Position numbers and translations under genes: made by a program. A stretch of 59,631 bases of DNA from Synergistaceae bacterium (lineage in GTDB: Bacteria > Synergistota > Synergistia > Synergistales > Aminobacteriaceae): contig JAFSWZ010000009.1 of the NCBI GenBank assembly GCA_017450125.1, positions 1 through 59,631 on the forward strand, read 5' to 3'. Within the stretch, counting starts at the first letter, position 1; each line of letters opens with the position of its first letter. The notes beneath the pieces are model-generated. The model was given only the letters and a program-made list of their open reading frames with translations. It did not search any database and had not been told where the DNA came from. Of the stretch, positions 27,021 to 35,331 are shown in pieces.

Positions 27021-27509
27021 CTACTTTATCTCTGCTCCGGCTTCCTTCAGAACAGATACTGCCTTCTCGATGTCAGTGATGTTGAAGATGAAGTAGACTT
27101 CATTGCCGTTCTGATCGAACATGTACAGATGATCGATGTTCACGCCCGCCTCAGCAAAAACCTTGAGCACCGAGTTCAAGCCGCCGGGAACGTTAGGAAT
27201 CTCAATCGCAAGCACGTCCTCGATTGTCGGGGCGAATCCCGCCTCTTTCAGGACAGCCGCCGTTGCTTCAGCGTCGTCCGCCATGAACAGAGCATGTGTG
27301 TCGTTCCTGATTGTTACGCCGTTGAGGTTGATTTTGTGGTCAGCTATTACCTGCGTCATCTTCTGTACGCTGCCCGGCTCGTTCGGAGAGGGGACGACAA
27401 CCTGCTTCAGCCTGAGCACCTTTTCGCCGTTGAGAGCATACGCCGACGCACACGCAAGAACGACCAGCACCAGAGCCAGCCACAACACCGCTAAACGCTT
27501 TGTCTTCAT
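27021..27509 (-). CDS. Exported ACT-domain protein of unknown ligand
   Basis: A 162-residue protein with a clear signal peptide (residues 1-23: basic MKTKR, a hydrophobic Leu/Val core, then ASA-YA) followed by two ACT-like halves. The second contains IPNVPGGLNSVLKVFAEAGVNIDHLYMF near 105-132, the usual ACT ligand-binding loop (PGGL), and NGNEVYFIFNITD. ACT domains normally bind amino acids inside the cytoplasm, so a secreted or periplasmic one is unusual and could sense or bind an external amino acid. ATG 27509 is chosen for the AGGAG site and the signal peptide. The promoter contains an (AT)9 spacer. Confidence 0.75.
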   Translation of the reverse strand: MKTKRLAVLWLALVLVVLACASAYALNGEKVLRLKQVVVPSPNEPGSVQKMTQVIADHKINLNGVTIRNDTHALFMADDAEATAAVLKEAGFAPTIEDVLAIEIPNVPGGLNSVLKVFAEAGVNIDHLYMFDQNGNEVYFIFNITDIEKAVSVLKEAGAEIK

Positions 27510-27549
27510 GATGATAACTCCTTTGTTGGTTGGGATAAAACTCACCCAG

Positions 27550-27576
27550 TTTATATATATATATATATATTGTCAA
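27550..27576 (-). promoter_or_regulatory. Promoter with (AT)9 spacer, candidate phase-variable promoter
   Basis: On the minus strand TTGACA (27576-27571) is followed by (AT)9 and AAA. The best -10 is TATAAA at 27555-27550, giving a 15-base spacer, two short of optimal. One added AT unit would give 17, so gain or loss of one dinucleotide should change promoter strength. It lies 41 bases before the ACT-domain start codon and directly after the PBP1A stop. Confidence 0.7.
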
Positions 27577-27589
27577 GCGTTGATACCAA

Positions 27590-30022
27590 CTAATTCAGTC
27601 CGTATTGCCTCAGCAGCTGCTGGTAACGCTGTTCGACCTCGTTCATCTTGGGCTCCTGCCTCTTAGGTGCAGGCGGGTTCGGTCTGGGAATCGCCGCGCG
27701 TGTCTCCTGCGCAGTAACCTGCTGTGCCGCCTGTGCTTCACGCTCCTGCCTCTGTGCCTCCTTCTTGGCCGAAGCCTCGCGTTCCTTCCTCTGCATGTTC
27801 GCATAGTACGTGTCATCCTGCTCAACGAGGAACAGTCTCGGGCCTCTCGGGTCACTGTCCGCCGCCTTGTAGCTCCCGCCGTGAATAGGGCATGACGCAG
27901 TAGGTGATTTGCCCTTCGGGAAGAACAGCGGCACACTCTGACAGCCTCCCCTTGCGCGGTAGCCCGAAGCCCTGCAGATAGACACCTTGTCGACTTCAAC
28001 CCACGACGGAGGAGGCGCGAAGTTCGCGGGAGTCTTCATCTCCTGCACTGCGTACTGCATGAACTTCCTCCACACCGGCGCGGCCATCGTTCCGCCGAAA
28101 GCACGTTTGCCCATCGACTTGTGGTCATCACGGCCAACGTATACCGCCGTAGTCAGTCCCGGGACTCCTCCGCAGAACCACGCATCAATGAAGTCGTTTG
28201 ACGTTCCAGTCTTGCCGAAAACGTTGACGTTCTTGATTGCGGCGGGCTTGCCCGTGCCGGATCTCACCGCGTCCTGAAGCATCGAACGTATCGCGTACGC
28301 TGTCTCGGGACGGAGTGCCTGCGAACTCGCAGTGTCTCTGTGCTCGAGGATGTTGCCGTCCCTGTCCTTAATCTCGCGTATCATCTGCGGGACTATCCTC
28401 TTGCCGCCGTTGTTGAAGCAGTTGAACGCCACAGCCATTTCCAGCGGAGTAAGGCTCGCTGAACCCAGCGCAACAGACAAATCATTCGGCAGGTACTTGG
28501 TCTCAATGCCCATGTTGCGTGCCATCTGAACGATAGCGTCCGTCCCGATGTATGCCGCTACCCTGACTGCAACGGTGTTGTATGACTGCACGAGCGCGCG
28601 CTGTAGCGTAACTTCTCCCGCGTAACCGTTGCTGGAGTTGTGGGGAGACCAGCCCTTGTTGCCCGCCCCCTTCTTCTTGAAGGTTATCGGCGCGTCAAGG
28701 AAGTGGTCACTGGGCATTACGTCTTCTTCGATTGCGGCGGCGTAAACTATCGGCTTGAAGCTCGAGCCAGGCTGACGGACTGCCTGCGTAGCACGGTTGA
28801 ACTTGCTCTCCTTGAAGTCCTTTCCCCCGACGAGCGCGAGAACCTCTCCCGTATCTGCCTCTATGCAGACAAGTGCTCCCATCACGTTCTTGTTGAGCCC
28901 CTGAATGCACTCACGGGCTTTGTCCTGAAGATTAACGTCAAGAGTTGTGTATATCTGCATTCCTCCGCTGTAGACCTCATCCTTCCCGTACTTTGGGAGC
29001 AAGTCATTGAACAGCAGGTGCGACACGAAATACGGCGCGCGGTTGAACTCCTCTATCTTGTTGGCGGGCTTGGTGTTGAGGACGAGTTCCTCGTCATAAG
29101 CCTCCTGCCTCTGCTCAGCCGTAATCCACCCCAGCGTCTCCATTCGCGACAGTACGTAATTCCGGCGTGCCTTGTTGTTGCTCTCGCTGGAGATGGGGTT
29201 GTAGCGTCCCGGGTTGGCGATTAATCCCGCAAGTGCCGCCGACTCCGCCAAGTCCAGATCTCGTGCTGACTTGTCGAAGTATGTGTGTGCGGCTGTCTCT
29301 GCTCCCCATGCTCCGTGCCCGAAGTTTATCGTGTTGAGGTAGAGCTCCAGAATCTTGTCCTTCGGGAAAAGTTTCTCCAGCCTCATCGCGATGATGATTT
29401 CTTTCGCCTTCCTCGTTACGCTCTTTTCGTGGGACAGGAACAGGTTGCGTGCCAGCTGCTGTGTTATCGTGCTTGCACCCTGAACCTTCCCGCCCTCGAC
29501 AACGTCAGTCCACAGTGCGCGCATTATCGAGCCGATGCGTATGCCTCCGTGTTGGTAGAACGCAGAGTCCTCTGCCGCGAGCACTGCACGCACAAGATGA
29601 GGAGAGATTTCGGCCAAGTCTTTCGGTGTCCTGTTCTCAATGAAGAGACGCGCTATGACCTCGCCGTTCCTGTCGTAGAGGATTGACGGGAGGCTGTTCT
29701 TGGGGTTGGCGAGCTCGAGCATACTCGGCAGGTCTTCGGAGATCTTGACGACGTACCATGCTACTCCTGCGCTGAGTGCTCCCGTCGCTAGAAGCACAAC
29801 TAACAGAAGCGACATCATTATCAGCTTCAGGACGGAGATGCCTTTCTTCTTCTTGCGCGGTTTGACCGGCTTTCTCTGCTGCGGCTGTGATGGTTTAGGG
29901 GATGCTTGCGGTTTTGTCTGCTGTCTCGGCCTCTGCTGGCTCATGAACAATATCTCGTCCGGGTCTATGCGGAAATTTCTGCCCTGTCCGTTCGGCGGGC
30001 GGTGCGAACTGCTTCCGTTCAT
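27590..30022 (-). CDS. Class A penicillin-binding protein 1A (bifunctional)
   Basis: An 810-residue PBP1A/PonA/MrcA-type enzyme that polymerises and crosslinks peptidoglycan in the periplasm. A Lys/Gln/Pro-rich cytosolic tail of about 60 residues precedes the membrane anchor (about 65-90). The GT51 domain has EDSAFYQHGGIRIG near 152, GASTITQQLARNL near 180 and RKAKEIIIAMRLE near 202. The transpeptidase domain has PGSSFKPIVYA (SxxK) near 423, SYNT (SxN) near 483 and FGKTGTSNDFIDAWFCG near 605. The C-terminus is Lys/Glu/Gln/Ala-rich. AAGGAG precedes the ATG. Confidence 0.95.
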   Translation of the reverse strand: MNGSSSHRPPNGQGRNFRIDPDEILFMSQQRPRQQTKPQASPKPSQPQQRKPVKPRKKKKGISVLKLIMMSLLLVVLLATGALSAGVAWYVVKISEDLPSMLELANPKNSLPSILYDRNGEVIARLFIENRTPKDLAEISPHLVRAVLAAEDSAFYQHGGIRIGSIMRALWTDVVEGGKVQGASTITQQLARNLFLSHEKSVTRKAKEIIIAMRLEKLFPKDKILELYLNTINFGHGAWGAETAAHTYFDKSARDLDLAESAALAGLIANPGRYNPISSESNNKARRNYVLSRMETLGWITAEQRQEAYDEELVLNTKPANKIEEFNRAPYFVSHLLFNDLLPKYGKDEVYSGGMQIYTTLDVNLQDKARECIQGLNKNVMGALVCIEADTGEVLALVGGKDFKESKFNRATQAVRQPGSSFKPIVYAAAIEEDVMPSDHFLDAPITFKKKGAGNKGWSPHNSSNGYAGEVTLQRALVQSYNTVAVRVAAYIGTDAIVQMARNMGIETKYLPNDLSVALGSASLTPLEMAVAFNCFNNGGKRIVPQMIREIKDRDGNILEHRDTASSQALRPETAYAIRSMLQDAVRSGTGKPAAIKNVNVFGKTGTSNDFIDAWFCGGVPGLTTAVYVGRDDHKSMGKRAFGGTMAAPVWRKFMQYAVQEMKTPANFAPPPSWVEVDKVSICRASGYRARGGCQSVPLFFPKGKSPTASCPIHGGSYKAADSDPRGPRLFLVEQDDTYYANMQRKEREASAKKEAQRQEREAQAAQQVTAQETRAAIPRPNPPAPKRQEPKMNEVEQRYQQLLRQYGLN

Positions 30023-30066
30023 GCAGATTGATTGCTCCTTTCTGTCTCTGTATGGCTCAAATCATA

Positions 30067-30693
30067 TCACACACGCTCAAAGATTCGGATTATTCCGCCC
30101 TTGCGCCTGTGCCCTGTGTCCCACATGTTGCGGAGGCCGAACCACAAGAACTCCCCGTAAGTTACCGTCATCACGCGGAGTTCGCCGCCTCTGTCCTCGT
30201 AACCCGCGAGGTTGAACCAGTGCCAGTTGAAGTCGTCGAGCGCGGGGTCTTGGTGCATCAGCATGAGGTACGACACGGGAAACCCCCTGTCTATCTGGCT
30301 GGTTACTGCCTCAGCGAACACCTCATAACTCACGCTCCCGGAAAGTCCCTCGAGAACCAGCGAGGAACATTTCACGCTGGCGAGGTAGTCGGAGAAGCCG
30401 CAGATGTACGTCTCGAGGAAGTCTATCCCGTGATAGCGCGGGTAAAGGTACGGCTTCATCATCGAGGAGAAGTTCAGGAAGTCCGCGCGCGAAATGCTGG
30501 AAGGGTCAAACGGGTAAAGCCTACGGAATCTGTCGTGCTTCCCCGCCAAGTACATGCAGACATCGCACGCCGTAACAGCTCCGCAGCCGCCCTTGTTCAT
30601 GTCCCACTCGACGAGGTCGTCCTGATTCCCGCCGGGAAGGCCGTCAATCATGAAGTAGTCGAGAATTTTTCTGTGTTCCAACTCGTTATACAC
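30067..30693 (-). CDS. Unidentified protein with papain/C39-like cysteine-histidine pattern
   Basis: A 208-residue product, or slightly shorter if a TTG a few codons later is the start, since the GTG at 30693 touches its AGAAGG site. I do not recognise a named family. MNKGGCGAVTACDVCMYLAG near residues 32-51 resembles the catalytic-cysteine helix of C39-like or papain-fold proteins (GCG, then a helix). HWFNLAGYED near 159-168 could supply the histidine and its acidic partner. There is no signal peptide or membrane segment. It sits between PBP1A and the divergent rpmG. A cysteine peptidase or transpeptidase role is an inference. Confidence 0.6.
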   Translation of the reverse strand: MYNELEHRKILDYFMIDGLPGGNQDDLVEWDMNKGGCGAVTACDVCMYLAGKHDRFRRLYPFDPSSISRADFLNFSSMMKPYLYPRYHGIDFLETYICGFSDYLASVKCSSLVLEGLSGSVSYEVFAEAVTSQIDRGFPVSYLMLMHQDPALDDFNWHWFNLAGYEDRGGELRVMTVTYGEFLWFGLRNMWDTGHRRKGGIIRIFERV

Positions 30694-30756
30694 CTTCTGA
30701 GAAAATTTGTACTATTCTACAGCATGATAATCACCTCCGCGCTCATTGGAATACTG

Positions 30757-30765
30757 TGCTACAAT
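30757..30765 (+). promoter_or_regulatory. Extended -10 promoter of rpmG-trnW-secE
   Basis: TGC followed by TACAAT at 30760-30765, about 40 bases before rpmG. No -35 match at 17 bases. Confidence 0.4.
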
Positions 30766-30807
30766 ACTCCCCGTTTTCACACTCAACGACGAAAGGAATA
30801 ATTTTGC

Positions 30808-30957
30808 ATGGCAGACATCATCGGACTTACGTGCACACAGTGCAAGAGGCGCAATTACACCACGACCGTCAACAAGAAGAAGCAGGCCAAGAAACTCGAG
30901 CTCAAGAAATACTGCAGGTGGTGCAACGCCCCTACGGTACACAAAGAGTCGAAGTAG
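30808..30957 (+). CDS. rpmG: 50S ribosomal protein L33 (zinc form)
   Basis: A 49-residue ribosomal protein: IIGLTCTQCKRRNYTTTVNK at the start and KYCRWCNAPTVHKE at the end. The two CxxC pairs make it the zinc-binding C+ form. GAAAGGA lies 13 bases before the ATG. It is followed by tRNA-Trp, secE and nusG, the order typical of many bacteria where rpmG begins the sec-nus-rpl cluster. Confidence 0.93.
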   Translation: MADIIGLTCTQCKRRNYTTTVNKKKQAKKLELKKYCRWCNAPTVHKESK

Positions 30958-31012
30958 CAGGTTGCTAAAACAAGAGGCCTGTTGTAGAATTTAGCCCGTT
31001 AATTTTTGACGC

Positions 31013-31088
31013 AGGTCCGTGGCTCAATTGGCAGAGCACTGGTCTCCAAAACCGGGGGCTGCAGGTTCGAGTCCTGCCGGGCCTGCCA
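31013..31088 (+). tRNA. trnW: tRNA-Trp (anticodon CCA)
   Basis: 76 bases folding as a standard cloverleaf. The acceptor AGGTCCG pairs with CGGGCCT, the D arm is GCTC…GAGC, the anticodon stem CTGGT/ACCGG has loop CTCCAAA (anticodon CCA), and the T arm is GCAGG-TTCGAGT-CCTGC. Discriminator G and an encoded CCA end follow. It lies between rpmG and secE, as expected. Confidence 0.97.
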
Positions 31089-31112
31089 TTTCTTTATGAG
31101 GACACCAATATA

Positions 31113-31328
31113 ATGGCAAAGACAACCGCAGAGAAAAAGACCAAGCTGGCCGCGCTTAAAGACTTCATCCGTGAAGCCAAAGCCGAGCTCAAGAAAGTAA
31201 CTTGGCCGACGCGCCGCCAGATATGGTACTGGACAATAATCGTGATAGTGTTCACGCTTTGTGTGTCGCTGTATCTGGGGCTGATAGACTTCGTTCTTGC
31301 GTGGCTGTTCCGCACGCTCTTAGGTTAA
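31113..31328 (+). CDS. secE: Preprotein translocase subunit SecE
   Basis: A 71-residue single-span membrane protein stabilising the SecYEG channel. The amphipathic helix FIREAKAELKKVTWPTRRQ (about 18-36) and the following hydrophobic span are diagnostic. It starts 24 bases after tRNA-Trp and nusG begins one base after its stop. Confidence 0.95.
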   Translation: MAKTTAEKKTKLAALKDFIREAKAELKKVTWPTRRQIWYWTIIVIVFTLCVSLYLGLIDFVLAWLFRTLLG

Positions 31329-31329
31329 T

Positions 31330-31866
31330 ATGCCGGAAGAACGCCGCTGGTACGTCGTACAGACCTACGCAGGCTACGAGAAGAGAGTAGAAGCCGATCT
31401 GCGTCAGCGCATCAAAGCGATGAAGATGCAGGATAAGATCTTCGACGTTCTTATACCTACAGAGACTCACATTGAGATCAAGGATGGCAAGAGCCGCGAG
31501 GTTACCCGCAAGCTTTACCCCAGCTATGTGATGGTAGAGATGATCTTTGATGCTCAGTCATGGTACGCAGTCCGCCACACCGAAGGCGTAACGGGTTTCG
31601 TCGGTGCAGGAACGTATCCTATTCCTCTGTCTCAGGAGGAAGTCGACCGCGTAATGTCTGGCATGAAGAGCAGCAAGGAAGACCCCAAAGTCCAGATAGA
31701 CCTGAAGATCGGCGACGTGGTGAGGGTAACCGAAGACGGCAACATGAAGGGTTACACCGGGCCGGTCGTGCAGATAGACGCGAAGAGGGGCAAGGTGAAG
31801 TTCCGCACGGAGATGCTGGGCGGAGCAGAAGTAGAGACCGACTACAAGTCCTTAGAGAAAATCTGA
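31330..31866 (+). CDS. nusG: Transcription termination/antitermination factor NusG
   Basis: NusG binds RNA polymerase and links transcription to Rho or the ribosome. The 178-residue product has the NGN domain (RRWYVVQTYAGYEKRVEADL at 5-24; YPSYVMVEMIF near 64; RHTEGVTGFVG near 84) and a C-terminal KOW domain (GDVVRVTEDGNMKGYTGPVVQID near 127). Length is typical. It lies directly after secE and before rplK. Confidence 0.96.
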   Translation: MPEERRWYVVQTYAGYEKRVEADLRQRIKAMKMQDKIFDVLIPTETHIEIKDGKSREVTRKLYPSYVMVEMIFDAQSWYAVRHTEGVTGFVGAGTYPIPLSQEEVDRVMSGMKSSKEDPKVQIDLKIGDVVRVTEDGNMKGYTGPVVQIDAKRGKVKFRTEMLGGAEVETDYKSLEKI

Positions 31867-31905
31867 GGAAGTAGCACGTAGATACAGAAAGGAAAAATTT
31901 TTATC

Positions 31906-32331
31906 ATGGCTAAGAAGGTAGTAGGGCAGATAAAGCTGCAGCTTCCTGCCGGAAAGGCAACTCCCGCGCCCCCTGTAGGTCCGGCACTCGGACAGCACGG
32001 CGTGAACATCATGGAGTTCTGCAAGCAGTTCAACGCCAAAACTCAGGATCAGGCGGGGCTGATTATCCCTGCAGTGATTACGGTCTACGCGGACAGGAGC
32101 TTCACGTTCGAGCTGAAGACTCCTCCTGCGGCGGTACTGCTGAAGAAGGCGGCGGGCATAGAGTCCGGCTCAGGCGTGCCCAACAAGACGAAGGTAGGCA
32201 AGATTGCGCGCGCGAAGGTGAAGGAGATCGCCGAAATGAAGATGAAGGATCTCAACGCCAACGACGTGGAAGGCGCAATGAGGATGATCGAAGGCACAGC
32301 CCGTTCAATGGGGCTTGAAGTCGTCGACTAA
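31906..32331 (+). CDS. rplK: 50S ribosomal protein L11
   Basis: L11 forms the GTPase-associated centre with 23S rRNA. The 141-residue product shows [31 protein letters not shown] at 8-38 and the C-terminal RNA-binding domain with [39 protein letters not shown] precedes the ATG. rplA follows. Confidence 0.97.
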   Translation: MAKKVVGQIKLQLPAGKATPAPPVGPALGQHGVNIMEFCKQFNAKTQDQAGLIIPAVITVYADRSFTFELKTPPAAVLLKKAAGIESGSGVPNKTKVGKIARAKVKEIAEMKMKDLNANDVEGAMRMIEGTARSMGLEVVD

Positions 32332-32380
32332 GAACAATTGCGGGAGAGTAACTTACTCGCGATTACCGCAGGAGGCAGAC

Positions 32381-33085
32381 ATGAAGAGAAGCAAGAGATA
32401 CCGTGAAGCCGCAGAGAAAGTAGAAGCCGGAAAGCTGTACGGTCTCCGCGAAGCTGTGGAGCTGTTCAAGACCATAGCGACGGCCAAGTTCAACGAGAGC
32501 ATAGAAGTCCACGTGAGGCTGGGGATAGACCCGCGCCACGCCGACCAGCAGGTCAGGAGCACGGTGAGCCTTCCGCACGGGACGGGCGTAACCAAGAAGG
32601 TGCTCGTCATCACGCAGGGCGAGAAGATCAAGGAAGCACAGGATGCCGGAGCAGACATCGTGGGCGGAGACGACATCGTCCAGCAGATTCAGGGCGGGTT
32701 CATGGACTTCGACGCGGTTATAGCCACGCCGGATATGATGAAGTCAGTCGGCCGTCTGGGAAAAGTTCTCGGGCCCCGCGGACTGATGCCCAGCGCAAAG
32801 ACAGGGACAGTAACGTTCGAGCTCGCCAGCGCGGTCAAGGAGATCAAGGCCGGACGTGTGGAGTTCCGTGCGGACAAGACGGGCATCACCCACAACGCCG
32901 CAGGAAGGCGTGATTTCAGCGTTGATGACCTGTACGACAACGTCAAGGCACTGCTTCAGGCTATCTACCGCGCACGTCCCGCATCGGTCAAAGGCACGTA
33001 CGTCAGAAGCATAGCCATCGCGCCGACGATGGGGCCCGGAATTGCAGTAGACCCCGCGCTGGCACAGAAAGAATTAGCACTGTAA
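32381..33085 (+). CDS. rplA: 50S ribosomal protein L1
   Basis: L1 forms the ribosome's L1 stalk and often represses its own operon. The 234-residue product begins [20 protein letters not shown], the usual L1 start, with [25 protein letters not shown] near 125-150 and [16 protein letters not shown] further on. ATG 32381 is chosen for the GGAGG 8 bases upstream; an earlier in-frame ATG overlaps rplK and gives unrelated residues. Confidence 0.96.
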   Translation: MKRSKRYREAAEKVEAGKLYGLREAVELFKTIATAKFNESIEVHVRLGIDPRHADQQVRSTVSLPHGTGVTKKVLVITQGEKIKEAQDAGADIVGGDDIVQQIQGGFMDFDAVIATPDMMKSVGRLGKVLGPRGLMPSAKTGTVTFELASAVKEIKAGRVEFRADKTGITHNAAGRRDFSVDDLYDNVKALLQAIYRARPASVKGTYVRSIAIAPTMGPGIAVDPALAQKELAL

Positions 33086-33094
33086 AAATTTTTC

Positions 33095-33206
33095 CCGCAA
33101 TCCGCAGACAACAGGGGCAGAAATGCTTAATCATCCTGTCGAGGAGAGAGAGTTACTGAATAGAGAATAACGCTCCTCCTGTGATGTATAATGGGGGAGC
33201 TTTTTT
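33095..33206 (+). promoter_or_regulatory. L10 leader with attenuator hairpin
   Basis: The segment CGCAGACAACAGG followed by TGCTTAATCATCCTG and CGAGGAGAG resembles the conserved L10(L12)4-binding leader. It ends in a terminator hairpin (GCTCCTCC…GGGGGAGC, then six T at 33201-33206). Known L10 leaders regulate rplJ-rplL by binding of excess L10-L12. An A/T-rich TGTATAAT inside the hairpin loop could also start transcription. Confidence 0.75.
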
Positions 33207-33233
33207 GCGGACTTAAGGAGGTGAACACAAAGA

Positions 33234-33773
33234 ATGCCGGCACAAATCAAGTATGAGTTAGTAGACGGTCTCAGAGAGAAGCTGTCGAGGACAAAAGCAG
33301 TATTCGTAGGCGAGTATCGCGGAATGACGGTAGAGCAGAGCACAATGCTCCGCCACAAGGTACGCGAGGCAGGCGGTGAGCTCAAGGTTGCGAAGAACAC
33401 GCTGTTTGCGATCGCCATGAAGGAAGCAGGCCTCGAGGCACTTCCCGAGAGCATGATGAAGGGGCCCAACATCTTTGCGCTGTGCTATGACGACCCAGTA
33501 GCAGTCGCTAAGGTGCTCAAGGAGTACGCGAACGACAAGACGCAGAAGGCCTTTATCCTCAAGGGAGGACTTCTCGAGACGCAGCAGCTTGACCTTGCAC
33601 AGCTGATGGCACTCGCGGATCTCCCGCCGAAGGAAGTCATGCGCGGACAGGTTGTCAGGACAATCGCCGCACCGTTATCGGGGCTGGTCAACGTTCTTGC
33701 TGGTACGATGCGGAATTTCGTTACCTGCCTCGACCAGATACGCGCAAAGAAGGAAGAAGGAACAGCCGCGTAG
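33234..33773 (+). CDS. rplJ: 50S ribosomal protein L10
   Basis: L10 anchors L7/L12 dimers on the ribosome stalk. The 179-residue product has KAVFVGEYRGMTVEQ near 21 and LKVAKNTLFAIAMKEAGLE near 52, and its long C-terminal helix binds L12. AAGGAGGTG precedes the ATG. The conserved L10 leader precedes it and rplL follows. Confidence 0.96.
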   Translation: MPAQIKYELVDGLREKLSRTKAVFVGEYRGMTVEQSTMLRHKVREAGGELKVAKNTLFAIAMKEAGLEALPESMMKGPNIFALCYDDPVAVAKVLKEYANDKTQKAFILKGGLLETQQLDLAQLMALADLPPKEVMRGQVVRTIAAPLSGLVNVLAGTMRNFVTCLDQIRAKKEEGTAA

Positions 33774-33818
33774 TTTTTTGGCTGTCGAACATTACAATTT
33801 TACGGAGGAAAAATTATT

Positions 33819-34196
33819 ATGACCAAAGAAGAAATCATCCAGGCTATCGAGACAATGTCAGTGCTTGAGCTTTCGGAACTCGTGAAGGCTCTCGAGGAGA
33901 AGTTCGGAGTGAGCGCATCAGCCGCCCCCATGATGATGGCAGCAATGCCCGGCGCAGCAGCACCCGCCGCCGCAGCTGAGGAGAAGACAGAGTTCGACGT
34001 GGTCTACAAGGGGCCCGGCGCGAACAAGATCGGTGTCATTAAGGTAGTCCGCGAGATCACCGGGCTCGGCCTGAAGGAAGCGAAGGAGCTTGTTGACAAC
34101 CCGCCGAAGAACATCAAGGAAGGCGTGTCGAAGGAAGAGGCAGAGGAGCTCCAGAAGAAGCTGGCTGAGGCCGGAGCAGAAGTCGAGGTCAAGTAG
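33819..34196 (+). CDS. rplL: 50S ribosomal protein L7/L12
   Basis: The flexible stalk protein that recruits translation factors. The 125-residue product has the N-terminal dimer domain ([17 protein letters not shown]), an Ala/Met/Pro-rich hinge (about 35-52) and the C-terminal factor-binding domain ([35 protein letters not shown]). ACGGAGGAAAA precedes the ATG. A terminator follows. Confidence 0.97.
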   Translation: MTKEEIIQAIETMSVLELSELVKALEEKFGVSASAAPMMMAAMPGAAAPAAAAEEKTEFDVVYKGPGANKIGVIKVVREITGLGLKEAKELVDNPPKNIKEGVSKEEAEELQKKLAEAGAEVEVK

Positions 34197-34212
34197 CACA
34201 GGTGAAAATTGC

Positions 34213-34244
34213 AGAGGCTCAGGCATTAACGGGCCTCTTTTTGT
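34213..34244 (+). terminator. Terminator of rplJ-rplL
   Basis: AGAGGCTC pairs with GGGCCTCT (near-perfect) and is followed by TTTTTGTT. It closes the rpmG-to-rplL transcription unit. Confidence 0.8.
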
Positions 34245-34267
34245 TATGTGAACGGAGGTTTTGACGA

Positions 34268-34636
34268 ATGAGCGCAAATAACACCCCGAAACCCGCAGAC
34301 AGGAAGAAACAGATAATCATCGGAGTAATCGTCGCAATTCTCCTGCTGAACATCATGTGGACGGTTATGCAGAACAAGTTCACGCCCAAGCTCGACGGCG
34401 TAAAGACCGACGTAGCAGGGATAGAGCAGAGGCTGGCCAGGATCGAGCAGGGAGGCCTGTCCGATTTCGCGAGCCTTAAGGAAGATTTCGAGACACTCAA
34501 GGCAGTATCAGCGAAGTTCTCCGAGCAGGCTAAGGCGATGCTGAAGGCCGAAGAGGAGCAGCTTGCGTACCTTGAAGCTCAGGTTGAGGCGCAGAAGGCA
34601 CGCGTCGAGGAGCTCAGGAAGTTAGCGGCAGAGTAG
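34268..34636 (+). CDS. Small single-span membrane protein with coiled coil, unknown function
   Basis: A 122-residue protein that I do not recognise. It has a short basic cytosolic N-terminus, one hydrophobic segment at about 16-32 (IIIGVIVAILLLNIMW), and then a long heptad-rich, Lys/Glu/Ala-rich region (about 45-120) that should form a coiled coil outside the membrane. CGGAGG lies 10 bases before the ATG. It follows the rplL terminator and precedes a zinc-ribbon membrane protein in the same orientation. Confidence 0.7.
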   Translation: MSANNTPKPADRKKQIIIGVIVAILLLNIMWTVMQNKFTPKLDGVKTDVAGIEQRLARIEQGGLSDFASLKEDFETLKAVSAKFSEQAKAMLKAEEEQLAYLEAQVEAQKARVEELRKLAAE

Positions 34637-34704
34637 CACGAACACAGACCATCGATGCCCCGGCGGATTGACCTGCTGGGGTATTCTTGTAAGGGGGAGC
34701 AATC

Positions 34705-35289
34705 ATGAACTGTACGAAATGCGGAGCACCGATCGATGCTCAGGATGAAGTCTGCGAGTACTGCGGGACACGAACGCCTTACGGTGAACGTATGCTCGAG
34801 GAACACAGGAGGCAGGAGGAAGAGGCCGCCCGCCGTCAGGCACTGGACAATCTGCCGAAGATGAAGCATGTCTCTGTGGCGTTTGCAGTTTTCCTGCAGA
34901 TAATAACTATCGGAGGGTATGCAGCTTACTGGTACGCGACAAGAATACAGTCTCTCAACGCGCTGGGGACATCGAAGAAGTTTCCGGCATGGTGTGCGGG
35001 GATACTGGGTCTGGCGTGGTGCGCAATGATTCTCTTGCCGGGCGGCGGTAATGCTGCGGGGCAGGAACTCTTCAACTACGCGTCAGGTATCGTGTTCGTC
35101 GCGTCGATATATCTTGCGTTCTCTGTGAGGGGGATGCTTCAGGAATACGCGTCCGGCTTCATGGAGAGGAGTGTTGCTGTGGCGACTGTCGCTCCGTCGG
35201 GAATGATGCTCGTGCTGTTCGGGCCGCTGTACCTTCAGGCGTGCGTGAACCGTATGATAGCGATGAGGTATCTAGCTCCGAAGATATAA
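34705..35289 (+). CDS. Zinc-ribbon membrane protein (DUF4234-like)
   Basis: A 194-residue protein with an N-terminal zinc ribbon, MNCTKCGAPIDAQDEVCEYCGTR (two CxxC pairs, residues 3-21), a charged helix, and about four hydrophobic segments (roughly 57-75, 93-110, 120-140, 155-175). VFLQIITIGGYAAYWYATR resembles DUF4234-type membrane proteins. The function is unknown. GGGGGAG precedes the ATG and a terminator follows the stop. The zinc-ribbon-plus-membrane layout recalls proteins near YdjI/PspA systems, and a YdjI-like gene is convergent nearby. Confidence 0.7.
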   Translation: MNCTKCGAPIDAQDEVCEYCGTRTPYGERMLEEHRRQEEEAARRQALDNLPKMKHVSVAFAVFLQIITIGGYAAYWYATRIQSLNALGTSKKFPAWCAGILGLAWCAMILLPGGGNAAGQELFNYASGIVFVASIYLAFSVRGMLQEYASGFMERSVAVATVAPSGMMLVLFGPLYLQACVNRMIAMRYLAPKI

Positions 35290-35295
35290 GAGTGT

Positions 35296-35326
35296 CCCCT
35301 CCTTGCTCGGGAGGGGATTTATTTAT
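35296..35326. terminator. Terminator between convergent membrane-protein genes
   Basis: TCCCCTCC pairs with GGAGGGGA around TTGCTCG and is followed by TTTATTTAT on the plus strand. It may serve both strands. Confidence 0.75.
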
Positions 35327-35331
35327 GCGTG

